Positions 1-7,673 of a DNA stretch of 30,965 nucleotides are shown here, piece after piece. Source of the DNA: Ruminococcaceae bacterium UBA1320 (lineage in GTDB: Bacteria; Bacillota; Clostridia; Oscillospirales; Ethanoligenentaceae); assembly GCA_002306975.1 (NCBI GenBank), contig DBTI01000258.1:666-31630 (forward strand), in the 5' to 3' direction. A program made the position numbers and the translations under genes. Numbering within the stretch: the first letter of the stretch is position 1; each line of letters starts with the position of its first letter. The notes beneath the pieces are model-generated. The model searched no databases, was not told where the DNA came from, and saw nothing but the letters and a program-made list of their open reading frames with translations.

Positions 1-338
1 CAAATTCCCTTGGAACCTGCCTGCCTATGGGAATGATATTTGATATATTTGGTGACAACAAAGCACACCGCGATTTCCTGGCGCTGAGATATATTGAGGA
101 TATTGGTTATGACGCATTTGTCCGTCAGCAAATATTTATGAGCAATCCGTCTCCGTTAGGGTTTAACAAATTTGATGTTGATGGGCCGCATGGCAAGGTT
201 GCAAAAATGGCTCAAGATTTACTGCAGCAGTTTGCCTCGCAAAATCTGAATAACAATCAGCACAATGTAAAGGTTACAGATTGCTATTTGCCATGGAGCA
301 GGCTTTTCGAAGCCGGCATTACCGTAGATGTATCTTGA
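1..338 (+). CDS. C-terminal part of an unrecognised protein (5' end outside window)
   Basis: The reading frame is open from the first bases of the window to a TGA at 336-338. The first ATG is at 27, but in-frame codons before it (N-S-L-G-T-C-L-P) contain no stop and there is no ribosome-binding site, so this is probably the tail of a longer gene. About 110 residues are visible. They are mixed polar and hydrophobic, with no membrane segment or familiar motif; the tail L-P-W-S-R-L-F-E-A-G is distinctive, but I cannot place it in a family. The ABC-transporter gene on the same strand starts 131 bases downstream. I assign no function. Confidence 0.5.
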   Translation, partial: NSLGTCLPMGMIFDIFGDNKAHRDFLALRYIEDIGYDAFVRQQIFMSNPSPLGFNKFDVDGPHGKVAKMAQDLLQQFASQNLNNNQHNVKVTDCYLPWSRLFEAGITVDVS

Positions 339-469
339 TATATTATATTTCTTATTCATGCTTATGACAATAAAAGGATGATGTCGGTCAAAGGCATAGA
401 AAGAAATTTATATATACCGTCATATTAAGTTTGGCATAGAAAAACTTCAATATAAGGAGGATAAAGGAA

Positions 470-1735
470 ATGAAAAAAATCGTATCGGCTATTCTTGCAG
501 CATTGATGGTGTTTTCATTCACAGCATGCTCGAAATCCAATCCGGGAACAGCGAGTGGAACAGCAAGAACAACAGTAAACTTCTGGTATCTTTGGACAGG
601 TGATGAGGCAAAAACCATTGAAAAAATCGTCACTGCATATAACGGAAGTCAAAGCAAGTACACTGTTGTCGGACTCAGCACCCCAGACCAGCAGAAAATC
701 GTTACTTCAATCTCGGGTGGGAAAGGTCCAGACATAAGCGACTGCTTTGGTTCATCAATGGTCAAGTACGCGAGCGACGGTATTGCGATGCCGTTAGACG
801 ACCTGATGTCAAAGAACAGTGTAACGTCAGACGATTATGTAAAACAAGCCTTTGAACAGCAGCAATATAACGGTAAAACTTATGCACTCCCGATAAGCAT
901 GAATATATTTGCACTTTACTACAACAAAGATCTTCTTAAAGCTTCAGGAATAACTGATGCTCCTAAGACCGCGGAAGAACTTTTCCAAATGAGCGAAAAG
1001 ACAACAAAGGTCAGCGGCGGTAAAGTAACGCAGCTGGGTTCGCCTTTTGTTACAAATTCCTACTGGTATTCCTGCATGGCTCTTGCATTTGGAACAGATT
1101 TCGGCAAATCCGACGGTTCAACGCTTACCCCTGACAATGCAGGCTTTAAAACAGCCCTTCAGTTTGAAGAATCACAGGTTAAAAAATTCGGTTCAGGTCT
1201 CAATAACTTTGTAACCTCAGGTGTTGCAAAACAGTATACCGCTCAGGATCCATTCCTTGCAGGCACACAGGTATTCAGAATTGATGGGCCTTGGTTCTAC
1301 AAGATGGCGCAAGATGCCAAGATTAACTTTGGCATTACTGATATTCCCGGTTCATCTTCAACAGGCGGTTCAGGCTATACCATCCTTGATACATCCAACT
1401 TCTTTATTCCATCCAACGCAAAAAATGCAGATGGCGCATTTGATTTCATGAAGTATATCACCGATGGTGACGGAGCCAAAATGTTTGTAACACTCAAAGG
1501 CGACCTACCTGCGAAGAAAGCTCTTACAACAGACAGCAGCATCACCGGTATTTCTGAATCATTCAAGGTTTATCTTGATATCGTTTCAAAAGATCACATG
1601 TATGTAATGCCACAGTCTGAAAAGGCAACAAAATACGGTGAAGATTTAACAGCAACAGTTGATTCGGTTATCACAGGGAAAAGTGCATCTGACGCATTGA
1701 ATAAGCTTGTCTCACAGGTTAAGGCTTATAGCTGA
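470..1735 (+). CDS. Sugar ABC transporter substrate-binding lipoprotein (family 1)
   Basis: This is an extracellular solute-binding protein that should capture a sugar and deliver it to the two permeases encoded downstream. It has a lipoprotein signal peptide: positive M-K-K, a hydrophobic stretch, and lipobox F-T-A-C with the lipidated cysteine at residue 20, followed by a Ser/Gly/Thr-rich linker. The length of 421 residues and the features V-N-F-W-Y-L-W and Y-A-L-P-I-S-M-N-I are typical of the SBP_bac_1 oligosaccharide class. The start is fixed by AAGGAGG at 454-460, ten bases before the ATG. A 338-base gap separates it from the first permease, which may let the binding protein be made in excess. 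Position beside nanE suggests an N-acetylated sugar or small glycan, but the ligand is not readable from sequence. Confidence 0.93.
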   Translation: MKKIVSAILAALMVFSFTACSKSNPGTASGTARTTVNFWYLWTGDEAKTIEKIVTAYNGSQSKYTVVGLSTPDQQKIVTSISGGKGPDISDCFGSSMVKYASDGIAMPLDDLMSKNSVTSDDYVKQAFEQQQYNGKTYALPISMNIFALYYNKDLLKASGITDAPKTAEELFQMSEKTTKVSGGKVTQLGSPFVTNSYWYSCMALAFGTDFGKSDGSTLTPDNAGFKTALQFEESQVKKFGSGLNNFVTSGVAKQYTAQDPFLAGTQVFRIDGPWFYKMAQDAKINFGITDIPGSSSTGGSGYTILDTSNFFIPSNAKNADGAFDFMKYITDGDGAKMFVTLKGDLPAKKALTTDSSITGISESFKVYLDIVSKDHMYVMPQSEKATKYGEDLTATVDSVITGKSASDALNKLVSQVKAYS

Positions 1736-2073
1736 TAGTAGAAGCACTTAAGAAAATTAGCAGCCATAATCGTATAATTACAAGCTGCCGAATGATCAAA
1801 TTAAAGTTGTTAACGGCAGCACCAATTTAAAGTGTGGAGGGCAGCCGGCCTCATTTGTGTGGTTGAAACAAGTTTTAGCAGCCTGTTATCAAAGCACAAA
1901 AATGTAACGTGCTGCTCTCCCAACTCTTATTTCAACTAATTGCGTTGTCTGAAACCTTAAATGTAGCTTGAATGATTATCGAATTTTTCTATCACCTTGT
2001 ACAGATTCGGTGATTTTTCGGGCAATCGCTAAAAGTTCGGCGGATAACAATATTTGTACGAGGGGGAATACAC
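1736..2073 (+). other. 338-base non-coding gap with complementary GCAGC/GCTGC segments
   Basis: No convincing gene lies here; the short frames have no ribosome-binding site or family features. The stretch repeatedly carries GCAGC (about 1760, 1816, 1841, 1877) and GCTGC (1784, 1911), which can pair in several ways. Two clear hairpins are GCTGCCG (1784-1790) with CGGCAGC (1814-1820), and GGAGGGCAGC (1836-1845) with GCTGCTCTCC (1911-1920, one G-U pair). No U-tract follows either one, so they are not ordinary terminators. It ends with the AGGGGGAA ribosome-binding site (2061-2068) of the permease. Confidence 0.45.
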
Positions 2074-2997
2074 ATGCAAATTGCCAAAAGGCAAAGCAAG
2101 TTGTCGAGGGATACTGTTCCCGGCATACTATTTGTGTTGCCTTGGGTTGTTGGCTTCTTACTTTTTAGTTTGTATCCAATAATCATGTCGGCGTATTACA
2201 GTTTTACCGATTTCAGTACAATCAAAGCGCCCGTATGGGTTGGTTTAGATAACTATACTAACCTGTTTCATGACGCGCGTTTTATAACGAGCGTAATAAA
2301 TACCCTGGTGTATGTTGCAATATCTGTGCCGGCGACCATATTTCTGGGCCTTATTACGGCGTCGCTTCTAAACCTTAAAATTAAAGGCAGAGCAATCTTC
2401 AGAGCGATATTCTATATACCGTCAATCCTGCCGATAGTTGCTTCTACAATGGTTTGGGTCTGGATTCTTGATCCGATTGACGGATATTTAAATAAACTTT
2501 TGAGCCTGTTCGGTGTAGGTCAGATAAACTGGCTTGGGGACTCAAATTTCACACGTCTATCGCTGATTATCATGTCAATGTGGTGCATAGGTACGACAAC
2601 AGTTATATTTCTGGCCGCTATTCAGGATGTTCCTGCGGAATTATATGAAGCGGCGGATCTTGATGGTGCCGGCAGGTTCCACAAGATGCTTAATATAACG
2701 ATGCCCACGATCGCTCACGTTATCCTCTATCAAATAATTCTGGCGATTATAGGTGGATTCCAGTATTTCACTCAGGTTTATGTCATTATTACGGCGCAAA
2801 ACGGGCATCTTGTTCAAGGTGCGCTGGGTGGCCCTAATGATTCATTGTTAATGTATCCCCTTTACTTGTATTATAACGCGTTTACCTATTTGAAGATGGG
2901 ACGTGCGTCTGCTATGGCGTGGATTTTGTTCCTCATCGTCGGTGTTATAACCTACATTTTGACTAAAACATCGAAAAAATGGGTGGATTTGCAGTAA
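2074..2997 (+). CDS. Sugar ABC transporter permease (MalF/UgpA-like)
   Basis: This is an integral membrane subunit of the sugar importer whose binding protein is encoded upstream. The 307 residues contain about six hydrophobic helices, beginning with F-V-L-P-W-V-V-G-F-L-L-F near residue 14. The cytoplasmic EAA loop that docks the ATPase is E-A-A-D-L-D-G-A-G starting near residue 192, followed by the usual I-T-M-P-T-I. The ATG is preceded by AGGGGGAA. The second permease gene follows after 19 bases, so the two are translated together and should form a heterodimer. No ATPase gene lies in this block; as in many Firmicute sugar importers, a shared MsmK-type ATPase encoded elsewhere is expected. 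Confidence 0.94.
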   Translation: MQIAKRQSKLSRDTVPGILFVLPWVVGFLLFSLYPIIMSAYYSFTDFSTIKAPVWVGLDNYTNLFHDARFITSVINTLVYVAISVPATIFLGLITASLLNLKIKGRAIFRAIFYIPSILPIVASTMVWVWILDPIDGYLNKLLSLFGVGQINWLGDSNFTRLSLIIMSMWCIGTTTVIFLAAIQDVPAELYEAADLDGAGRFHKMLNITMPTIAHVILYQIILAIIGGFQYFTQVYVIITAQNGHLVQGALGGPNDSLLMYPLYLYYNAFTYLKMGRASAMAWILFLIVGVITYILTKTSKKWVDLQ

Positions 2998-3016
2998 GAA
3001 AGGGTGAGCACAAATA

Positions 3017-3847
3017 ATGAAACAGGTTTCTAGGATAGTAGTCAAGTATCTGCCGTATTTCGTTCTGATTCTTTTGGCACTGATCTTTATATTTCCCATA
3101 GTAATCATGGTTTCAACTTCATTCAAGTCCATGAAGGAAGCCTTTAGTAATAACTCGGGTCTTTTCCCTACTTCTTTTTATATTGACAACTATAAAAATG
3201 TATTCGCAACAATCCCTTTTTTCCAATATCTCGGTAACACAATGTATGTTACGATTATGAATGTTATCGGAACATTGATTGTCACGCCGATGATCGCATA
3301 TTCGCTCGCAAAGTTAAAGTGGCGCGGCAGAGATGTTGTCTTTTCCATTATCGTGGCGTCAATGCTGATCCCTTATACCGCTACGATGATTCCGCTTTAT
3401 AAAATTTGGGCAAATGTAAATCTGGTAGGAACTTTCTGGCCCCTTATTATTCCTGCGTTTTTCGGGTATCCGTTTTACATTATATTACTCAGACAATTTA
3501 TGCTTTCAATACCCGATGAACTTTTGGAAGCTGCAAGAATAGATGGTTGTGGCGCGTTTTCAAGGTTTTTAAAAATTGTCATTCCGCTTTCAAAACCCGG
3601 TCTTGCAACGATAACTATTTTCGCATTTATGAATACTTATTCTGATTTCCTTGCCCCATTACTTTACGCAAACAGCGCCGACCATTACACGTTGTCACTT
3701 GGGCTGCAATCGTTTATGAATGAGCATTCGGTTGACTGGACCTCACTTATGGCGGCTGCCACGCTCTTTATGATACCGATTATCCTATTGTTCTTGTTCG
3801 CTCAAAAGTATTTCATCGAAGGCATATCCACCTCTGGCTTAAAATAG
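3017..3847 (+). CDS. Sugar ABC transporter permease (MalG/UgpE-like)
   Basis: This is the second membrane subunit of the sugar importer, 276 residues, with an N-terminal helix (Y-F-V-L-I-L-L-A-L-I-F-I-F-P) and about five more. The EAA loop is E-A-A-R-I-D-G-C-G starting at residue 171, followed by I-V-I-P-L-S-K-P-G, the pattern of the MalG class. AGGGTG at 3001-3006 is its ribosome-binding site. It pairs with the permease gene directly upstream. After its stop, 115 bases with two small inverted repeats lead to nanE on the same strand, so the transporter and the N-acetylmannosamine-6-phosphate genes may share a transcript. Confidence 0.94.
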   Translation: MKQVSRIVVKYLPYFVLILLALIFIFPIVIMVSTSFKSMKEAFSNNSGLFPTSFYIDNYKNVFATIPFFQYLGNTMYVTIMNVIGTLIVTPMIAYSLAKLKWRGRDVVFSIIVASMLIPYTATMIPLYKIWANVNLVGTFWPLIIPAFFGYPFYIILLRQFMLSIPDELLEAARIDGCGAFSRFLKIVIPLSKPGLATITIFAFMNTYSDFLAPLLYANSADHYTLSLGLQSFMNEHSVDWTSLMAAATLFMIPIILLFLFAQKYFIEGISTSGLK

Positions 3848-3863
3848 TACCAGTTTCCGAGTG

Positions 3864-3939
3864 CGGCAATATTGCCTATTGCCGTTAGCGTGTAACCAAT
3901 GGTGCTTATATGCGTATTAAGTTATGGTAATTACTTAAT
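3864..3939 (+). promoter_or_regulatory. Two inverted repeats between the permease gene and nanE
   Basis: CGGCAAT (3864-3870) pairs with ATTGCCG (3878-3884). ATTAAGT (3916-3922) is repeated inverted as ACTTAAT (3933-3939). The first could be an mRNA hairpin; the second, closer to the nanE start, has the size and symmetry of a dimer-bound operator. No terminator U-tract follows. Both functions are inference. Confidence 0.35.
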
Positions 3940-3962
3940 ATCTCTCGGAAGGAGATAAATTA

Positions 3963-4655
3963 TTGGATAAAGAATTTATTTTTAACAAACTGAAGGGCCG
4001 ACTGATTGTATCCTGTCAGGCCTTGGAACAGGAGCCTTTACACAGCTCTATGATCATGGGAAGAATGGCGGTTGCCGCAAAGGAAGGCGGTGCCTCCGGC
4101 ATAAGAGCCAATTCGGTCGAAGATATTATAGAGATAAGAAAAAAGGTAGACCTGCCTATAATCGGAATCATAAAACAGAACTATGATGATTCTGAAATAT
4201 ATATAACCTCAACAATGACAGAGATCAAAAAGCTTGTTGACTGCCCGGCAGAAATCATCGCGATGGACGCGACATTGCGGAAAAGACCGCAAAATGCACA
4301 GATATCTGAAATGATTGACTATGTAAAAAAATCAGGCAAAATCGCGATGGCGGATATCGCAACCTTTGAAGAAGGGGTCAATGCCCAGAAGCTTGGTTTT
4401 GATATCGTTTCAACAACACTTTCAGGATATACGCCTCAAAGCGAAAAAAGTGAAACCCCAGCCTTTGAGCTTATTGAAAAGCTGAAAAATGCAATTAATA
4501 TTCCGATCATAGCGGAAGGGCATATAAAGACTCCGCAGGAACTTGTTAAAGTGATTAAATGCGGGGCATACTGTGCGGTTGTGGGAAGTATCATTACTCG
4601 TCCACAAATTATCACAAGATATTTCGTGTCGGCGCTTGAGAGTATTCAGAATTAA
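3963..4655 (+). CDS. nanE: N-acetylmannosamine-6-phosphate 2-epimerase
   Basis: NanE converts N-acetylmannosamine 6-phosphate to N-acetylglucosamine 6-phosphate in the cytoplasm, the step that joins sialic acid or ManNAc breakdown to the GlcNAc route. The 230-residue TIM barrel shows family signatures: G-G-A-S-G-I-R-A-N near residue 38, I-I-G-I-I-K-Q-N-Y, I-A-M-D-A-T-L-R-K-R-P, S-T-T-L-S-G-Y-T and the phosphate-binding I-A-E-G-H-I-K-T-P-Q-E. The start is TTG, set by AAGGAG at 3949-3954 eight bases upstream. The ROK kinase, which would supply the 6-phosphate, starts 17 bases after the stop. No N-acetylneuraminate lyase is encoded in the window, so the ManNAc source is open. Confidence 0.95.
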   Translation: MDKEFIFNKLKGRLIVSCQALEQEPLHSSMIMGRMAVAAKEGGASGIRANSVEDIIEIRKKVDLPIIGIIKQNYDDSEIYITSTMTEIKKLVDCPAEIIAMDATLRKRPQNAQISEMIDYVKKSGKIAMADIATFEEGVNAQKLGFDIVSTTLSGYTPQSEKSETPAFELIEKLKNAINIPIIAEGHIKTPQELVKVIKCGAYCAVVGSIITRPQIITRYFVSALESIQN

Positions 4656-4672
4656 TTTGCGGGGTGTATTTT

Positions 4673-5560
4673 TTGAGAAATTATGCTGCCGTTGACATTG
4701 GCGGAACCAGTATAAAATACGGCGTGGTGGATGAAAACGGCAAGGTCGTTTTCAACGCCCAGTCAGACACAGAGGCCCAAAAGGGCGGCAAACACTTGGT
4801 AAAAAAGGTAACTGACATTATTGCGTCGCTGATAGAGAGAGATTCCTCAATTTCAGGAATCGGTATCAGTACTGCCGGCGTTGTTGACACCAACACGGGT
4901 TGTGTTGTATATGCAAACAGCAATCTGCCCGACTATATAGGAACCGAATGGAAAAAGATCCTTTCAGAACGCTTTCATCTGCCCGTATATATCTGCAACG
5001 ATGTACACGCGGCAGGTGCCGCCGAAGCTTGGATTGGCGCAGGACGTGACTGTAATAATTTTCTATGTGTAGTCATCGGCACCGGCATTGGCGGTTCAGT
5101 ATTTATAAACGGAAAACAATTTGCCGGCCCGCATTTCAGGGCGGCGGCGTTAGGTTATATGAATACGTCTGGCAATGAAATTGTATATGAAAAAAAAGCA
5201 GCTACCCAGGCTCTGGTAAACAGGATTACTTTATTGACGGGTGACAGCGATGTCAACGGTAAAAACGCTTTTTCACGGGCAAGGGATCATAATGCCTCAT
5301 ACGCAGAGATCTTGGAGGAATGGGTTGACGATCTTGCAAAGGGAATTGCGAATGCTGTTCTTTGCTTTGACCCGGAGCTGATTGTAATCGGCGGTGCCAT
5401 AAGCAAAGAAGGGCAGCCATTGCTTCAAAGCATCCATGATTCGCTTGCAAAATATCTGCCCGAAGATTTTCTTGCCGGTATAATATTAAAAACAGCGGAA
5501 TGCGGCAATCTTGCCGGGATGATCGGTGCTGTTTACCATATTGTGAAGCCGCAGGAATAA
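4673..5560 (+). CDS. nanK: ROK family sugar kinase, probable N-acetylmannosamine kinase
   Basis: This is an ATP-dependent sugar kinase of the ROK family. The N-terminal phosphate-binding motif A-V-D-I-G-G-T begins near residue 6, and the probable catalytic Asp is D110 in I-C-N-D-V-H. G-T-G-I-G-G-S follows. A GTG at 4664 could open the frame, but GCGGGGTG at 4660-4666 is better read as the ribosome-binding site for the TTG at 4673. The usual ROK E-x-G-H and Cys-rich zinc motifs are missing: the segment reads A-A-A-L-G-Y at residues 157-162, as in zinc-free Firmicute members, but without the usual Glu. Its place directly after nanE supports ManNAc as substrate; glucose, a beta-glucoside or another amino sugar remains possible. 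Confidence 0.82.
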   Translation: MRNYAAVDIGGTSIKYGVVDENGKVVFNAQSDTEAQKGGKHLVKKVTDIIASLIERDSSISGIGISTAGVVDTNTGCVVYANSNLPDYIGTEWKKILSERFHLPVYICNDVHAAGAAEAWIGAGRDCNNFLCVVIGTGIGGSVFINGKQFAGPHFRAAALGYMNTSGNEIVYEKKAATQALVNRITLLTGDSDVNGKNAFSRARDHNASYAEILEEWVDDLAKGIANAVLCFDPELIVIGGAISKEGQPLLQSIHDSLAKYLPEDFLAGIILKTAECGNLAGMIGAVYHIVKPQE

Positions 5561-5640
5561 AAGCCGGGATAATAATAGGTTTAGATTAAGAGTTGTGCTG
5601 CTAATTTTTTTTAAATTTGTTATATTCAAAGGATAGAGCA

Positions 5641-6801
5641 ATGCATAAGAACAGAGAAATCGTCACTTTTGTCATGTATTATATATTGATCTATATGACA
5701 AATTCAATCTATGCGACATACATCTACGTCTATTACGCCAGCAAAGGGTTTTCTTTGTTTCAGATTGGTATTCTTGGTGCAATCGGCCCGCTCTTTTCAA
5801 TTCTCATTCAGCCCATTTGGGCTGTGCTGTGTGATAAAGCAAAATATAGAACCACGGTTTTAAAAATCGTTCTTTCAGGGGCACTCATATCCGTTTTGTT
5901 ATATCCGCTTTTGCCCACATTCTTTTATAATATTGTCATTACTGTGGTATATATGGTGTTTAGTACGGCGATATTCCCCATAAGCGACTCAATCTCTGTG
6001 GATAAAATCAAAAAGCTAGGGTTTAAATTTTCAACAATAAGAATGGGTGGGACAATCGGGTACATACTGGTTGTTATTTTGGCAGGATATTATTTTAAAA
6101 ACCATCTGGACAGCCTGTTTTTTGTTAATGCGGGTTTCCTGCTTCTTTGTTTGACCGTCGCATGTTTCATGAAAAATGAAAAGTCCGTAATAAGCAAAAA
6201 AGAACAGATCAGTTTCTCCGTTATACTTAAAAATCAAAAACTGATGTTTGTACTTATGTTTATCTTTGCATTATCCATCGCATCAAGCTTTAACGGATCA
6301 TTTTTGAGTGTGAGGATTAATCAACTGCACTTTTCAAACGATTTTGTCGGGTATGCGTGCGGTTTGGCGGCAATAACCGAAATACCGATACTCATTGTCA
6401 TATCAAAGTATTACAAAAAATACGGTATCATAAACATTATTCTTTTTGCGGGCTTTATGATGGCAACGCGCATGATTATCTGCTCATTTGCCACAAGTAT
6501 CGAAGTGTTGTTAGCGGCACAGCTGTTGCAGGGCTTTACTTATATGACGGTTCATTTCAGCACGATTACCTATATCAATGAAGATTTGCCGTCAAATGCC
6601 AAGTCGTTTGGTCAAAGCCTGCTTGCAATATCCCAATCCGGTTTCGGAAGTATTCTGGGAAGTATCGGTGGCGGATATGTCAGCAATGCGGTTGGTATCG
6701 CTCCGGTCTTTGGAATTATCGGATTTTCTCTTCTAGCCATTTCATCTGTTTGTGTCATGGGGAAGTTTATCAGGTTAAAACGGTTAAAATGCCGACTATG
6801 A
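5641..6801 (+). CDS. Major facilitator superfamily transporter, probable sugar/proton symporter
   Basis: This is a membrane carrier of 386 residues with about twelve hydrophobic helices, of the LacY/nucleoside-symporter-like MFS class. The N-terminal half shows Y-Y-A-S-K-G-F-S-L-F-Q-I-G and the loop W-A-V-L-C-D-K-A-K-Y-R-T between helices 2 and 3, the position of the MFS A-motif. The frame can be opened at a TTG (5617), but AAAGGA at 5628-5633 sits seven bases before the ATG at 5641, so that start is preferred. It follows the ROK kinase by 80 bases on the same strand. A second route of uptake or an efflux route for a sugar of this pathway is likely; the substrate is unknown. Confidence 0.88.
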   Translation: MHKNREIVTFVMYYILIYMTNSIYATYIYVYYASKGFSLFQIGILGAIGPLFSILIQPIWAVLCDKAKYRTTVLKIVLSGALISVLLYPLLPTFFYNIVITVVYMVFSTAIFPISDSISVDKIKKLGFKFSTIRMGGTIGYILVVILAGYYFKNHLDSLFFVNAGFLLLCLTVACFMKNEKSVISKKEQISFSVILKNQKLMFVLMFIFALSIASSFNGSFLSVRINQLHFSNDFVGYACGLAAITEIPILIVISKYYKKYGIINIILFAGFMMATRMIICSFATSIEVLLAAQLLQGFTYMTVHFSTITYINEDLPSNAKSFGQSLLAISQSGFGSILGSIGGGYVSNAVGIAPVFGIIGFSLLAISSVCVMGKFIRLKRLKCRL

Positions 6802-6870
6802 TCTACAGCAATTCCAATTCAGAAAAGAAAATTTGTTGAGTTTCAATCTTAACTGAAATAGCTGTAAATC
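6800..6870 (+). promoter_or_regulatory. Long imperfect stem before the acetyltransferase gene
   Basis: GATCTACAGC (6800-6809) pairs with GCTGTAAATC (6861-6870) with one mismatch, and inside it TTCAG (6818-6822) pairs with CTGAA (6853-6857). The left arm overlaps the MFS stop codon region and the structure ends about 18 bases before the next start. It may be an mRNA processing or stability element; there is no U-tract. Confidence 0.3.
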
Positions 6871-6888
6871 ATTTGTTTTGAGGGAAAG

Positions 6889-7662
6889 ATGGATAAAAAC
6901 GAACAATGCAGCCTTATTCTAAATGGGCTGCGCGGGCTGGGGATCAGTGAAGGTGACACATTGCTGGTACATTCTTCGCTAAAATCACTGGGGACAGTAG
7001 AAGGCGGTGCCGCCACTGTAATTTCGGCACTTCTTGCGGCTTTAGGAAAAAAAGGCACGTTGCTCATGCCTGCGTTGACCTATACGAGTGTAAATCCGGA
7101 AAATCCGCTGTTCAGTTCCCAAAACACGCCTGTCTGTGTCGGCGCGATTTCAGAATACTTCAGAACACTCGAAGGTACGGTAAGAAGTATGCATCCAACC
7201 CACTCGGTGTGTGCTTATGGGTACGCCGCACGTGAACTGACGCAGGATCATTTCAAGGACACAACGCCGGTCGGTGCAAATTCACCTTTTTCACAACTGC
7301 GGCGGTGTGGCGGAAAAATTCTGATGCTCGGATGCGGGCTTCGCCCCAATACGTCGATGCATGGGGTGGAAGAGCTGGTAAAATCTCCGTACCTTTTCAA
7401 AGAGCAAAAGACGATATACACGCTTGTGGATTGCAATGGGAAAGCGCATAAAGCTGAATATATCTGCCACAATTTTCGCGGAGTTATACAGCGTTATGAC
7501 AGGATTGACGGAATAATGAGCAAGGCTGAACTGAAGCAAGGCAAAGTACTTCATGCCGATTGCAGCCTTATTGACGCAAAAGCACTTTGGAATAAGGCCT
7601 ATGAAAAGCTTTGTGTGAATCCGCTATATTTTGTTGATGAAGAAAAAACGGCGGGCAATTAA
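6889..7662 (+). CDS. AAC(3)-family acetyltransferase (YokD-like)
   Basis: This is an acetyl-CoA-dependent N-acetyltransferase of the aminoglycoside 3-N-acetyltransferase (antibiotic_NAT) fold, 257 residues. Visible signatures are D-T-L-L-V-H-S-S-L-K-S-L-G near residue 24, G-T-L-L-M-P-A-L-T-Y, H-P-T-H-S-V at residues 102-107, G-A-N-S-P-F-S-Q-L, and a conserved late His at 158 in S-M-H-G-V-E-E-L. GAGGGAAAG precedes the ATG. The gene ends in the loop of the hairpin shared with the converging dehydrogenase gene. Its place in a sugar block suggests acetylation of an amino sugar or small amine; I would not read it as an antibiotic-resistance gene from sequence alone. Confidence 0.87.
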   Translation: MDKNEQCSLILNGLRGLGISEGDTLLVHSSLKSLGTVEGGAATVISALLAALGKKGTLLMPALTYTSVNPENPLFSSQNTPVCVGAISEYFRTLEGTVRSMHPTHSVCAYGYAARELTQDHFKDTTPVGANSPFSQLRRCGGKILMLGCGLRPNTSMHGVEELVKSPYLFKEQKTIYTLVDCNGKAHKAEYICHNFRGVIQRYDRIDGIMSKAELKQGKVLHADCSLIDAKALWNKAYEKLCVNPLYFVDEEKTAGN

Positions 7663-7673
7663 TGCCCGCCGTT
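7647..7673 (-). terminator. Shared hairpin terminator between two converging genes
   Basis: AACGGCGGGCA (7647-7657) and TGCCCGCCGTT (7663-7673) form a perfect 11-base stem with a 5-base loop. On the minus strand the stem is followed by a T-tract (complement of the A-run at 7643-7648), a good intrinsic terminator for the leftward dehydrogenase. The stop codons of both genes lie inside it: TAA at 7660-7662 for the acetyltransferase and TAA at 7674-7672 for the dehydrogenase. It may also slow rightward transcription, although no strong T-tract follows on that strand. Confidence 0.8.

Noticed and set aside
1784..1920. T-box or other known riboswitch before the permease
   Set aside because: I could not find the T-box consensus, a terminator/antiterminator pair with a U-tract, or another familiar riboswitch core.
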